Positions 34,733 through 44,070 of a stretch of DNA of 60,486 nucleotides are shown one piece after another; positions within the stretch are counted from its first letter, which is position 1; every line of letters starts with the position of its first letter. Below the pieces are notes generated by a model, which did not search any database, had not been told where the DNA came from, and saw nothing but the letters and a program-made list of their open reading frames with translations. The stretch comes from an uncultured Clostridia bacterium (lineage in GTDB: Bacteria > Bacillota > Clostridia > Christensenellales > UBA1242), in assembly GCA_945919375.1 (NCBI GenBank), contig CAMEJD010000002.1, positions 99,643-160,128 on the forward strand. The letters are read 5' to 3'. Made by a program: the position numbers and the translations under genes.

Positions 34733-37700
34733 CTATTTTGAATATCTTGCAATAAAGTGTGTATTCATATGAATTTCTGCACTTTCGCCTGCTTGGTATA
34801 TCTTTCCATCATAGGTGTTATACCAGCCAACAAAGTTTTCACTATTGTTTGCTTCTGGCAATGTGAACATATCTTTGTATTTCACTGTTTTATCCAAAGT
34901 TCTGTCACTCATTGTAATTTTTAGTTTTTCATTGGTGCTTCTTAAACTTTCGATATATCCATCTTTAAAGTATTCGTTAACAACTTGTATTGCCTTGTTG
35001 TATACAACATCTTTGCCATACTTTTGTGCAATTGCATAGTATGGTGAACTTGGGTCATTTATCCAGCAGTCAGCCATATTCCTTATTTCAGAAAGTCTGT
35101 ATGCCACATAAACTTCTTCAGTTATTTTGCTTTTGTCATATACATCGTAAGCAAATTGTGTTCCTGTTTTCCAATCGGTTGTTCCCGATTTACATCTTTC
35201 AAGTTCGGTTTTGTTGTGTACAATATTGCCATTGCTGTCTTTTTCAAAATGGTAAAGATTTGCAATTCCAGTTGCACCCAAGAACCCATTTGAGAAGAAG
35301 TTAAATGATTGTGCTGTTACCATGTTGTAGTATTTTACTGTTTCATCAATTCTTTCAATATTTGTGCAAGTTACAGAAATAAATTTTGGTTTTCCATTTT
35401 CATCAATAACTTGTTTTACAAATTCTTTTCCAATATTTGAATATGTTGCATCAATAGATTTTTCAAAATCCATATCTGTTAATGTGAACAACCTGTGAGA
35501 TAATACTATATTTACATAACTATTATCACTAAATGTCATTTTGTAATAATGGTTATATTCTCCAACTTTTGCAATCCAAATAGGATATGAAACACTAAAC
35601 TCGCCTCTATCAAAATCGTATACCATAAGCAAATCATCGTATGTTACATCCTTGATTTGTTTTGTTGACCCATCAGCAAGCGTTACAAGTGTTTCACCAG
35701 TAAAGCATTGAACATTCTCCATAATCTCAAACTTGATTATAAGTTTTAATGAGTCGCCACTCTTTACTTTTGATGCATCAGTTGTGCTATATTCAACTGT
35801 TACAGGAACTTCTGAATGATTAAAATATGTTTCATCAGTTGGTGTTCCAAATAATTTTGTGTTATCTGTTGTTCTTTGCAATGCAATTTGTTCTTGAATA
35901 TGATCAATACCAAGGGTGTGATTGCTTTCGCCTAGTCCTATAAGTGGAAGTGCATTAATGTATGCAGAAAGAGTTGCAGCTACATCACTTGCTCCTTGGT
36001 TAAATATAATCTTTCTTGTATAAGATAGAGTGTTATCATAGTTGTAACTAAATTCATAAGTTGCAGCACCAATTGTGAGTTTGTAAATAACATTTTGTGT
36101 CCCACCCTCATTCATATTTGCCGGTGATGGTTTATTATTATTTGATCTACTAATTCTAAAGTCAAGGTCAACTGAAATATTGCCTTCATTAGATGACATT
36201 ATCCTGTTTAATGTTGCATCAACATTTGATGTAACTACCATTGTTGGAAGAATGTTATTTACACCAAAATATTCAAGAGTGATGTTATCCAAAGTAAGCA
36301 TTTTTAAATTTGTGCAACCTTTGAATGCATTATCTCCTATTTTCTTTATTGTTGTAGGCAAAATTATGTCTGTGAGATTTGTAAAGTCTTGGAATGCGCT
36401 TTCTTTTATTCCAACAACAGTTTGTCCATTATATGTTTCTGGAACATATATTTTTGTTAGGGTATTATCACTTGCGCCTGATACAACATATCCATTTTGT
36501 TCCAAGTCAAAGTTCAGTCCACTTATGTTATCTTTATATTTTACTGTAATATTCTTGCCTGAAACAACTTCAAATTGATTTATATCTTTCCAAGTTGTGC
36601 CGGCTTTGCCTATTCCTTCAATTTCCAAAATGTCACTATTTTTTAACATTACACCAAAGGAGTTATTTGACAAGTATGCTGAACTTACATAAAGTTTGTC
36701 AATGCCTGTAAATTCAAGAGCTGTTTCATCAAATTGTGTCAAACCATTAACATCTATCGTCAATTCTTTAAGATTTTTACAATTATATAATGCATATCTG
36801 CCAACAAGTTTTATTTCTTGTGGAACACTATATTCTGTTGCTTCATTATCAACTGCATATCTTATCATTTCTTGTGTTGTTGAATTTATAAGAGCATTAT
36901 TTTTTACATATGCACTTGAATTATTTGAAATAATTGTCTTTGCATTCCAAATGTTAATTTTGAATTTGTTTACATCAACATTTACATTTAAAACATTTGC
37001 ATAATATCCTTTATCAAATACCATACCATTTATGTTATATGTATATGTATCGCCCGGAACTATGTATATGGTTCTATATTCTCTTGATGTAATTTGTGCA
37101 TCTTCTCCTAGCAAATCTTGCATATTTAATTTACAGGTTGTAAGATAGTAATTTAAAAGATTTACGAATATTTCTTCAAGACTTGAGTCCTTGTTAATAT
37201 TTATAGCATTTAATGCTTCTGTTTCTACTCCACCATCAGCAAAGTAATTGTATATAGTGTTAGCATATATAGATACAACCCCTTGTGTCATGGCTCCTTC
37301 TGTATATTCATAACCTGCTTTTTCAAATTCATCAACATATTCTGACATACCAAATAAATAAACTATAAGGTATATTCCCAGATCATCTGTTGAACCCGAA
37401 GAAGTCTGTTGAATAATATACTCATTGCAAAGTGGAACAATGCATTTCCCATCAACGACTTCAATGCAATGTTGCTTTATTTCTGCAATCATATCTTCTG
37501 TCATTTGAGATGAACTTGATGATTTGAAATTTATTATACTCTGCAACCAGTTGTCTTGAGTCACTTCAATAACACCATTTTCGGTACTAAGCAAATATGA
37601 GTCGTTTGCTTTTGGGATTGGAACAAATCCTAAATCTTGATAAATATTAATCAAATAGACTGCTTGTATAAACAATACTGGACTTGCATAAATTTTATAA

Positions 37701-39511
37701 ATTGATTCTAACATAGATTGTTCATCTGTAAAATCAAGTTTAACATTACTTATATTATCTTTTATTGATACTGAATATTTTATAGTACCATCTATTGTAT
37801 ACTCATCAAAAACTTTGCTTTTTTTATCACCTGCAGCTAGTCTTGCATAAATTGTTTTTTGTTCCCCATTTTCTTCTACGCCAAGGTCATACCTACAATC
37901 ATAGCCCAACCTTTCTTCCAATGGTTTTGCTTCGCTTCTATTAGCATTTATCTCAATTACAAGTGTGTCTGTAATCCTTTTTGATGAAATTAGTACCAAG
38001 GTAAATGACATTTCTTCTTGCGATTTTGCATTAACGAGATTAAGAGAAAGCATTGTTGTGTTTTCCATGTACGATTTTTTTAGTCCAATATTTTCAAATG
38101 CCGACATAAGACTATTAACACTTTCATAGACACCAGAAACCAAACCAATCATTTCACATGGGTTTGTTTTGTCTTTTACTCTTATTGCAATATTTGAAAA
38201 TGTTTTTGCATTTGTTATTGAATAGTTGTATGCATAATAATATGTGTATGTTGTTTCCTTAGTTTCTGAATCTTCAGTTGAGTCTGTGTAAATAATATCT
38301 TCATCTTTTGTTGTAAAATTATATGTTATTTTTGTTTCATTAAATCTTTGTTGAACCTTTGCGTCAAATCCATCCTCAATATCAACAGTATTTAATATTG
38401 CAGAATTCTTTTCAAAAGTTGAACCTTCTTCAACATTAAGGTTTGTTGAAACGTTAAATCCTGTTTCTATATCTGCTTCACTTAAAACCAAAAAGCAATA
38501 ATCAATTGAGTTCTCGCCTGTATTTTTTGTTAAGTTTAATGTAAACGATGCATCCGATTCACTAGGAGATTCACTTTCTAGTCCAGATGAGTTCATTGCT
38601 TCTGCAAGTTCATCATAACTTGCATAATTTCCCCTAACAAGCAAAGAATTTAGACCACTAAAACTTCCTGCACCACTTGTTGCAGATATGTCTATAGATT
38701 GAATATTCTCTGCCATATCAGAAACTTTATAGTTGTAAATGTATAGTCGTCCATTAATAATCCCGTCTGCATTAAGTATGGACTTATGACTATCATCTGG
38801 GACTATGTTTTGTGTTAATGTTTGTTCTTCAAAATCACTAACTTTGTTAACTTCTGTATTTTTGTAATAATCAAGAAGGTTTAATGTTGGAACTGGCAAT
38901 TCTTGTGGAATTACGTTGATATTGTATGTAAAATTAACATCTTTAACTTCTGCATTTTTATCTTTTAAAGACAATGCCATAACAATATTACGTGATGTGC
39001 CAACTTCAATATTTTCTTGACTTGCTGTGTTATAAGAAAAACTATTTAGACTTTCAATGTTTTCTCCCACATATTGACTGTTTGCATCTATCTTTCTATC
39101 TTCAGTGTTCACATTTTTTATATTTGTAACAATATAATATGTGTATCCAACATTTGCATAGTCAATTTTTATATCCTTATCCTCAAATGTGGAATTGTCA
39201 AGGTTTGAAGCTGTATGGGTTTCAAATTCTTGCACTGGGTCGCCCAAAAGTGCTGTAATTTCATCAAAAGTTTTACTTTCAAAACTTTGGGCATTTGTTG
39301 TTAAATCTTGTAACATTGTTTGGTCTTTGCTTGCATAGACTTTTGTTACAATTTCACTACTACTTATTGAATATGTAATCTTTCCAAGTGCTGTTTGCTT
39401 CTTTTGACTCAAAAGTGGAGCAAGAACACATGCAAGGGTTATTGCCACACCTAAAACAAGTGCAACAATACAAGAAATGGTAATAATAAATATTTTTGGT
39501 TTCTTTCCCAT
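34733..39511 (-). CDS. Giant exported LRR protein with C-terminal Hint module (1592 aa)
   Basis: A hydrophobic segment (residues ~6-34) is followed by beta-rich repeats of the family module. BspA-type LRRs lie at about residues 905-960 and 1060-1125 (YALYNCKNLKELTI, ESAFQDFTNLTDIILPTTIK, NAFKGCTNLKML). The segment DHIQEQIALQRT precedes the Hint module, which begins at C1269 (CFTGETLVTLADGS), has the block-B-type histidine at about 1339 (VLSHRLFTL) and a block-F-like FNFFSNGFLG. It lacks a terminal His-Asn. The last ~50 residues look like an InlB/Listeria-Bacteroides repeat (GWYNTYDGKIYQAG). No sortase signal. Probably cell-surface; Hint suggests autoproteolysis (inference). GGAG precedes the ATG. 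Confidence 0.85.
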   Translation of the reverse strand: MGKKPKIFIITISCIVALVLGVAITLACVLAPLLSQKKQTALGKITYSISSSEIVTKVYASKDQTMLQDLTTNAQSFESKTFDEITALLGDPVQEFETHTASNLDNSTFEDKDIKIDYANVGYTYYIVTNIKNVNTEDRKIDANSQYVGENIESLNSFSYNTASQENIEVGTSRNIVMALSLKDKNAEVKDVNFTYNINVIPQELPVPTLNLLDYYKNTEVNKVSDFEEQTLTQNIVPDDSHKSILNADGIINGRLYIYNYKVSDMAENIQSIDISATSGAGSFSGLNSLLVRGNYASYDELAEAMNSSGLESESPSESDASFTLNLTKNTGENSIDYCFLVLSEADIETGFNVSTNLNVEEGSTFEKNSAILNTVDIEDGFDAKVQQRFNETKITYNFTTKDEDIIYTDSTEDSETKETTYTYYYAYNYSITNAKTFSNIAIRVKDKTNPCEMIGLVSGVYESVNSLMSAFENIGLKKSYMENTTMLSLNLVNAKSQEEMSFTLVLISSKRITDTLVIEINANRSEAKPLEERLGYDCRYDLGVEENGEQKTIYARLAAGDKKSKVFDEYTIDGTIKYSVSIKDNISNVKLDFTDEQSMLESIYKIYASPVLFIQAVYLINIYQDLGFVPIPKANDSYLLSTENGVIEVTQDNWLQSIINFKSSSSSQMTEDMIAEIKQHCIEVVDGKCIVPLCNEYIIQQTSSGSTDDLGIYLIVYLFGMSEYVDEFEKAGYEYTEGAMTQGVVSIYANTIYNYFADGGVETEALNAININKDSSLEEIFVNLLNYYLTTCKLNMQDLLGEDAQITSREYRTIYIVPGDTYTYNINGMVFDKGYYANVLNVNVDVNKFKINIWNAKTIISNNSSAYVKNNALINSTTQEMIRYAVDNEATEYSVPQEIKLVGRYALYNCKNLKELTIDVNGLTQFDETALEFTGIDKLYVSSAYLSNNSFGVMLKNSDILEIEGIGKAGTTWKDINQFEVVSGKNITVKYKDNISGLNFDLEQNGYVVSGASDNTLTKIYVPETYNGQTVVGIKESAFQDFTNLTDIILPTTIKKIGDNAFKGCTNLKMLTLDNITLEYFGVNNILPTMVVTSNVDATLNRIMSSNEGNISVDLDFRISRSNNNKPSPANMNEGGTQNVIYKLTIGAATYEFSYNYDNTLSYTRKIIFNQGASDVAATLSAYINALPLIGLGESNHTLGIDHIQEQIALQRTTDNTKLFGTPTDETYFNHSEVPVTVEYSTTDASKVKSGDSLKLIIKFEIMENVQCFTGETLVTLADGSTKQIKDVTYDDLLMVYDFDRGEFSVSYPIWIAKVGEYNHYYKMTFSDNSYVNIVLSHRLFTLTDMDFEKSIDATYSNIGKEFVKQVIDENGKPKFISVTCTNIERIDETVKYYNMVTAQSFNFFSNGFLGATGIANLYHFEKDSNGNIVHNKTELERCKSGTTDWKTGTQFAYDVYDKSKITEEVYVAYRLSEIRNMADCWINDPSSPYYAIAQKYGKDVVYNKAIQVVNEYFKDGYIESLRSTNEKLKITMSDRTLDKTVKYKDMFTLPEANNSENFVGWYNTYDGKIYQAGESAEIHMNTHFIARYSK
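35273..35707 (-). other. Hint (Hedgehog/intein) domain in the 1592-aa protein
   Basis: About 145 residues from C1269 to the FLGATG region. Seen: N-terminal Cys in an intein block-A-like CFTGETLVTLADG, polar strand pairs, SHRLF histidine, and YYNMVTAQSFNFFSNGF as block F. No C-terminal HN/C, so cleavage without splicing is the expectation from the family. Confidence 0.75.
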
Positions 39512-39565
39512 ATTATCTCCTTATCTATTTTGTAAATTTTTTAACAAAACTTACTTTTTGATTGT

Positions 39566-39594
39566 ATTTTAATCCTTGATTATATTTTTGTCAA
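39566..39594 (-). promoter_or_regulatory. Promoter of the 1592-aa gene
   Basis: On the minus strand TTGACA (39594-39589), 17-bp spacer, TAAAAT (39571-39566). Unlike three relatives it has no run of G in the spacer. Confidence 0.7.
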
Positions 39595-39612
39595 ATAAAT
39601 AAGCATTTATGC

Positions 39613-40682
39613 AAAAAAATCTCAAGCATACACTTGAGATTTTTTGCTGTAAAACCTATTTTGAATATCTTGCAATAAAGTGTGTATTCATATGAATTTC
39701 TGCACTTTCGCCTGCTTGGTATATCTTTCCATCATAGGTGTTATACCAGCCAACAAAGTTTTCACTATTGTTTGCTTCTGGCAATGTGAACATATCTTTG
39801 TATTTCACTGTTTTATCCAAAGTTCTGTCACTCATTGTAATTTTTAGTTTTTCATTGGTGCTTCTTAAACTTTCGATATATCCATCTTTAAAGTATTCGT
39901 TAACAACTTGTATTGCCTTGTTGTATACAACATCTTTGCCATACTTTTGTGCAATTGCATAGTATGGTGAACTTGGGTCATTTATCCAGCAGTCAGCCAT
40001 ATTCCTTATTTCAGAAAGTCTGTATGCCACATAAACTTCTTCAGTTATTTTGCTTTTGTCATATACATCGTAAGCAAATTGTGTTCCTGTTTTCCAATCG
40101 GTTGTTCCCGATTTACATCTTTCAAGTTCGGTTTTGTTGTGTACAATATTGCCATTGCTGTCTTTTTCAAAATGGTAAAGATTTGCAATTCCAGTTGCAC
40201 CCAAGAACCCATTTGAGAAGAAGTTAAATGATTGTGCTGTTACCATGTTGTAGTATTTTACTGTTTCATCAATTCTTTCAATATTTGTGCAAGTTACAGA
40301 AATAAATTTTGGTTTTCCATTTTCATCAATAACTTGTTTTACAAATTCTTTTCCAATATTTGAATATGTTGCATCAATAGATTTTTCAAAATCCATATCT
40401 GTTAATGTGAACAACCTGTGAGATAATACTATATTTACATAACTATTATCACTAAATGTCATTTTGTAATAATGGTTATATTCTCCAACTTTTGCAATCC
40501 AAATAGGATATGAAACACTAAACTCGCCTCTATCAAAATCGTATACCATAAGCAAATCATCGTATGTTACATCCTTGATTTGTTTTGTTGACCCATCAGC
40601 AAGCGTTACAAGTGTTTCACCAGTAAAGCATTGAACATTCTCCATAATCTCAAACTTGATTATAAGTTTTAATGAGTCGCCA
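39613..40682. repeat. 1,070-bp perfect repeat, copy 2 (3' cassette of the 1405-aa gene)
   Basis: Same orientation as copy 1 and same content: terminator, stop and 341 codons. Beyond 40682 the two genes are still homologous but clearly diverged. Confidence 0.92.
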
Positions 40683-43600
40683 ACATTTGCCTTTTGACCG
40701 TCTCTTGTTTCATAATTAACCGATGCACTAGCACCCGAATGATTATAGTATGTTTCATCAGTTGCAGTTCCAAACAATTTTGTATTATCTGATGTTCTTT
40801 GCAATGCAATTTGTTCTTGGATATGGTCAATATTCCCCATTGATTCAGTATTGTTCGCTGATAGGCTGGCATCAAGTTTTACATTAATATCTGATTGTGA
40901 TGTTGGGTTAAACAATACATGCCCTGTGTAACTTAATGTTTCATAAAAACTATGACTAAATGTATATGGAACACCATCAACGGTCAAAACATATTCAACA
41001 TTTCCCATTCCATCTCCACCAGAACCGCCATATTGACCACTTTGACCCCTTGCTATTTGAAAATCTAAGTCTACATCTATAGCATTTGTGTATGAACTTT
41101 TTATTAAATTTAATGTTGTTTGATTTTTTGTTACAATAACCATTGATGACAGCAAGTTGTTAACACCAAAAGAATTTAGTTCAATGTTATTTAATTCAAG
41201 TGTTTTTATGCTTGTGCAACCCTTTAATGCATTGTCGCCAATTGTTTTTATTGTGTTTGGCAGTACCAATTTAATCAATGTATTATTATCTAGAAATGCA
41301 TTTTCCTTTATTCCAATAACATTTTGATTATTGTATGTTTCTGGAACAACAATATCGGTTAAAGTCTTATCAGTTTGTCCAGAAACAAGATATCCATTAG
41401 CTGTTTGTTCAAATGTTAATTTACTTAAATTATCTGAATATGTAACAGTTACATTCTTTTTTGTTGAAAAATTAAAGTCTTCAATCTCGTTCCATGTAAG
41501 GGCAGTTTTTCCATATGCGCCAATATCTTGGATGTCCGAAAATTTAATAACAGATTTAAACGAATCAGAGTTATTGTTTTGAATGTATGCTGAATGAAGG
41601 TTTATTTTTCCAATTTTTGTCTCTGTTAACGCATTTTTATCAAAAGAAGTGATTGTTTCGTTTGGAATATTTAATGTTCCCAAATTTTTACAATTGTAAA
41701 ATGCACCATAGCCTACTTTCTTTATTGTGCTTGGTAATGTATATTCATTATTTTCACTTAAATTAGCATATCTGATAAGTTCTTTGGTTTGAGAATTTAC
41801 AAGCAAATTTCCATCAACTATGGCACTACTATCGTTTGATATTATCTTTTTTGCATTCCATAGGTTGATATTAATTTTGTTCATATCGCCATTGATGTTC
41901 ATAACATTTGTGGAATATGTCTCTGGGAATGATAGCCCTGTTAGAAAATCTATTGTATAGTCATTACCCGGTATAAGAAATTTTACAGTAAACTTTGCAG
42001 TTCCATTTATCTCTGAATAATTATTAAATTCACTATTCAAGCTACTTGCACCATTTTGGTTTACGTAAGTGACTACTGCTTTGAATAAGGCTCCCCAACT
42101 TGATGTCTTTGTAACACCTAAATTTTTAAACACATCAGGAATGTCTGTTTGAGTGGTCACAATATTATAAAGGAAATCTGTGTATGTACATAGCTGACCT
42201 TGTATAATTGACGCACCGGTTCCTGTGAGTGTGGGAATATCTAAAGAATTTGCGTGTGGTGTCAAAAATGTATACATTATTGCCACAGTAAACCAATCAT
42301 TGCTTGACGTGTCTATTTTTGAAAGGTCAATGCTAGTTGCAAACGGAATAACAACAGATGTGGATGAAGCATCAAATTCCATACTATTTTCTTTTACATA
42401 TGCCTTTTGTTCATCTGTAAGTGAATCATATTTATCAATATAATCGTTCCAATTTGATTTTGAAACATCGTAAGTTACATTATTTATTGTTAATTGATAA
42501 GAATCTGCAGGAATTGGCAAAAATCCATTTGACTGGTAAAAATTAGCTAGTCTATATGCTTGGAAAAATAATGCGGGATTATCTGCATATTCATAACAGA
42601 ATTCGCTACCTTTGGAAATATCAACTTCTATTTCAAAATAGTCACCCTTTGGTTCAAAAACTGAATATGAAAGTTCACTAGACAAATTGTAAGTATCAAA
42701 TACTTTTTGTTTTTCTTTCCCTGGGTGTATCCCCGCGATTATTTTATCATTCGGAGTTATAGCAATCCCATATTTATAGTCATATGGCAATTCAACTTTT
42801 TGTTCAATAGTTTCCGATATTTCGATCATTGTGTCAAAAGTTAATTCGTTAAACTCTATGCTTGTTGGAACACCTACAACCATTGCACATTTTGTTTCCC
42901 CTGATGTTGCAATTTTTGTTGTTATTGCTTTTGGCGTTGTGGATATATCATTTGGTGTTATTTTTCCACTACTTGCCAAAGTGTTTATGTCGGCAATAGA
43001 CGCAACATTTGCATTTTTAATGCTAATATACTGCAAATTATCATTTTCTTTATTATCAAGTTTTGCATCCACAATATTCATTCTGGCTGTAAGTGAATCT
43101 GCAAAATTACTAATATTAAAATTCACATATGCCAATTTTAAGCCTAGGTCAGAAAATTCATCCATTGACTCTTTCTGGACTGTGTTGTTTATTGTTGTGA
43201 TATCGTTTACTTGCGAAATTGTATTATATTGTTGGTCGAATCTGTAATTGCCATTTGCAACATTCATATTAAGAGTTCCGGTTTGAACAAAACTATCTTT
43301 TGATGCAAGATTAAATGAAAGTCCAAAATCATATGTATATGAAAGTGTGTTATATGAATCAGAAAGCCCCATTGCAATGATTATGTCTTTTGTTCCTTCA
43401 CTATTTGTAATACAATATTGCTTTGGAGTGTAGCACCAAATATGCTCTGTGTTTGAAAAGTTACTTGTAACATCAACAGTTATATTTTTATCTTTGTTGT
43501 ATGCCTTCACGCTTACAACAATAAAGAACGCATAGCATTTTTCAAACTTTAAATCCAATTTTTGTTGTACATTTTCCAAATCGTCAAATGCACCCGAAGT

Positions 43601-43873
43601 TGCATCATAGGTCTTGAAAGAAAAACTTGCATTTTCAACCTTTTCAAATGTCTTGCATTTTACAAACATTTTTTGTGCATCTTCTTGTGAAATTAACCCA
43701 TTAGTATACTTGTATACATTTGTGTTTACATCCAAGAAACAATCATTTACTTCGTAAGAGATTGTTCCTCCAACATTGTAAGACACTTGTGTTGCTGCAA
43801 AAACTCCAAAGCAAATCACTGCCAATGAAATGCACACAACAAAAATTGATGTAAATAATCTTAGTTTTTTCAT
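39656..43873 (-). CDS. Giant exported LRR protein with C-terminal Hint module (1405 aa)
   Basis: MKKLRLFTSIFVVCISLAVI is the start of a signal/anchor helix ending CFGVFAA, followed by the family module VSYNVGGTISYEVND. Beta-rich repeats fill the middle; BspA-type LRRs occur at about residues 720-770 and 870-940 (GAFYNCKNLGTLNI, NAFLDNNTLIKLVLPNTIK, NALKGCTSIKTLEL). A glycine-rich stretch (RGQSGQYGGSGGDGMG) is unique to this copy. Residues 1065-1405 are identical to the tail of the 1592-aa protein: Hint from C1082, then the InlB-like end. GGAG precedes the ATG. A paralog of 34733-39511, separated by 144 bases. Confidence 0.85.
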   Translation of the reverse strand: MKKLRLFTSIFVVCISLAVICFGVFAATQVSYNVGGTISYEVNDCFLDVNTNVYKYTNGLISQEDAQKMFVKCKTFEKVENASFSFKTYDATSGAFDDLENVQQKLDLKFEKCYAFFIVVSVKAYNKDKNITVDVTSNFSNTEHIWCYTPKQYCITNSEGTKDIIIAMGLSDSYNTLSYTYDFGLSFNLASKDSFVQTGTLNMNVANGNYRFDQQYNTISQVNDITTINNTVQKESMDEFSDLGLKLAYVNFNISNFADSLTARMNIVDAKLDNKENDNLQYISIKNANVASIADINTLASSGKITPNDISTTPKAITTKIATSGETKCAMVVGVPTSIEFNELTFDTMIEISETIEQKVELPYDYKYGIAITPNDKIIAGIHPGKEKQKVFDTYNLSSELSYSVFEPKGDYFEIEVDISKGSEFCYEYADNPALFFQAYRLANFYQSNGFLPIPADSYQLTINNVTYDVSKSNWNDYIDKYDSLTDEQKAYVKENSMEFDASSTSVVIPFATSIDLSKIDTSSNDWFTVAIMYTFLTPHANSLDIPTLTGTGASIIQGQLCTYTDFLYNIVTTQTDIPDVFKNLGVTKTSSWGALFKAVVTYVNQNGASSLNSEFNNYSEINGTAKFTVKFLIPGNDYTIDFLTGLSFPETYSTNVMNINGDMNKININLWNAKKIISNDSSAIVDGNLLVNSQTKELIRYANLSENNEYTLPSTIKKVGYGAFYNCKNLGTLNIPNETITSFDKNALTETKIGKINLHSAYIQNNNSDSFKSVIKFSDIQDIGAYGKTALTWNEIEDFNFSTKKNVTVTYSDNLSKLTFEQTANGYLVSGQTDKTLTDIVVPETYNNQNVIGIKENAFLDNNTLIKLVLPNTIKTIGDNALKGCTSIKTLELNNIELNSFGVNNLLSSMVIVTKNQTTLNLIKSSYTNAIDVDLDFQIARGQSGQYGGSGGDGMGNVEYVLTVDGVPYTFSHSFYETLSYTGHVLFNPTSQSDINVKLDASLSANNTESMGNIDHIQEQIALQRTSDNTKLFGTATDETYYNHSGASASVNYETRDGQKANVGDSLKLIIKFEIMENVQCFTGETLVTLADGSTKQIKDVTYDDLLMVYDFDRGEFSVSYPIWIAKVGEYNHYYKMTFSDNSYVNIVLSHRLFTLTDMDFEKSIDATYSNIGKEFVKQVIDENGKPKFISVTCTNIERIDETVKYYNMVTAQSFNFFSNGFLGATGIANLYHFEKDSNGNIVHNKTELERCKSGTTDWKTGTQFAYDVYDKSKITEEVYVAYRLSEIRNMADCWINDPSSPYYAIAQKYGKDVVYNKAIQVVNEYFKDGYIESLRSTNEKLKITMSDRTLDKTVKYKDMFTLPEANNSENFVGWYNTYDGKIYQAGESAEIHMNTHFIARYSK
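40196..40630 (-). other. Hint (Hedgehog/intein) domain in the 1405-aa protein
   Basis: Residues about 1082-1226, identical in DNA to the copy at 35273-35707. The host protein upstream differs, so the same module is attached to two different ectodomains. Confidence 0.75.
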
Positions 43874-43923
43874 AAGTACTCCTATTATTTATATTGTATT
43901 TAATAACCATTATTATGCATTTT

Positions 43924-43952
43924 ATTATACCATCCCCCATACCTGTTGTAAA
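43924..43952 (-). promoter_or_regulatory. Promoter of the 1405-aa gene with a five-G spacer run
   Basis: On the minus strand TTTACA (43952-43947), 17-bp spacer ending TATGGGGGATGG, TATAAT (43929-43924). Confidence 0.65.
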
Positions 43953-44035
43953 GCATTTTAAAAATTTTATATTATTAAAAAGATAATAATCAAAACATTT
44001 TCAATTTTGCAAAATACGGTTGTTTTTTTACAAAA

Positions 44036-44068
44036 AAAACTATAAGCGAACATCGCTCATAGTTTAAG
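44036..44068 (-). terminator. Terminator of the P-type ATPase gene
   Basis: On the minus strand ACTATGAGCGA-TGT-TCGCTTATAGT followed by eight T. Confidence 0.85.
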
Positions 44069-44070
44069 TT

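Larger units (their letters stand above)
34690..35759. repeat. 1,070-bp perfect repeat, copy 1 (3' cassette of the 1592-aa gene)
   Basis: I compared this block line by line with 39613-40682 (constant offset 4,923) and saw no difference. It spans the terminator, the stop codon and the last 341 codons including the Hint module. Identity stops sharply at both ends. Confidence 0.92.

Noticed and set aside
39566..39594. G-run switch in the promoter of the 1592-aa gene
   Set aside because: The spacer (AAAATATAATCAAGGAT) has no G-run, so this family member does not share the motif.
34733..43873. Hint plus C-terminal region as a polymorphic toxin with an immunity gene
   Set aside because: The region after Hint ends in an InlB-like repeat, no known toxin domain is visible, both tails are identical rather than variable, and no small immunity-type gene follows.
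28257..43873. LPxTG-type sortase anchoring of the large surface proteins
   Set aside because: No LPxTG-like motif, hydrophobic segment or basic tail is found at the C-termini.
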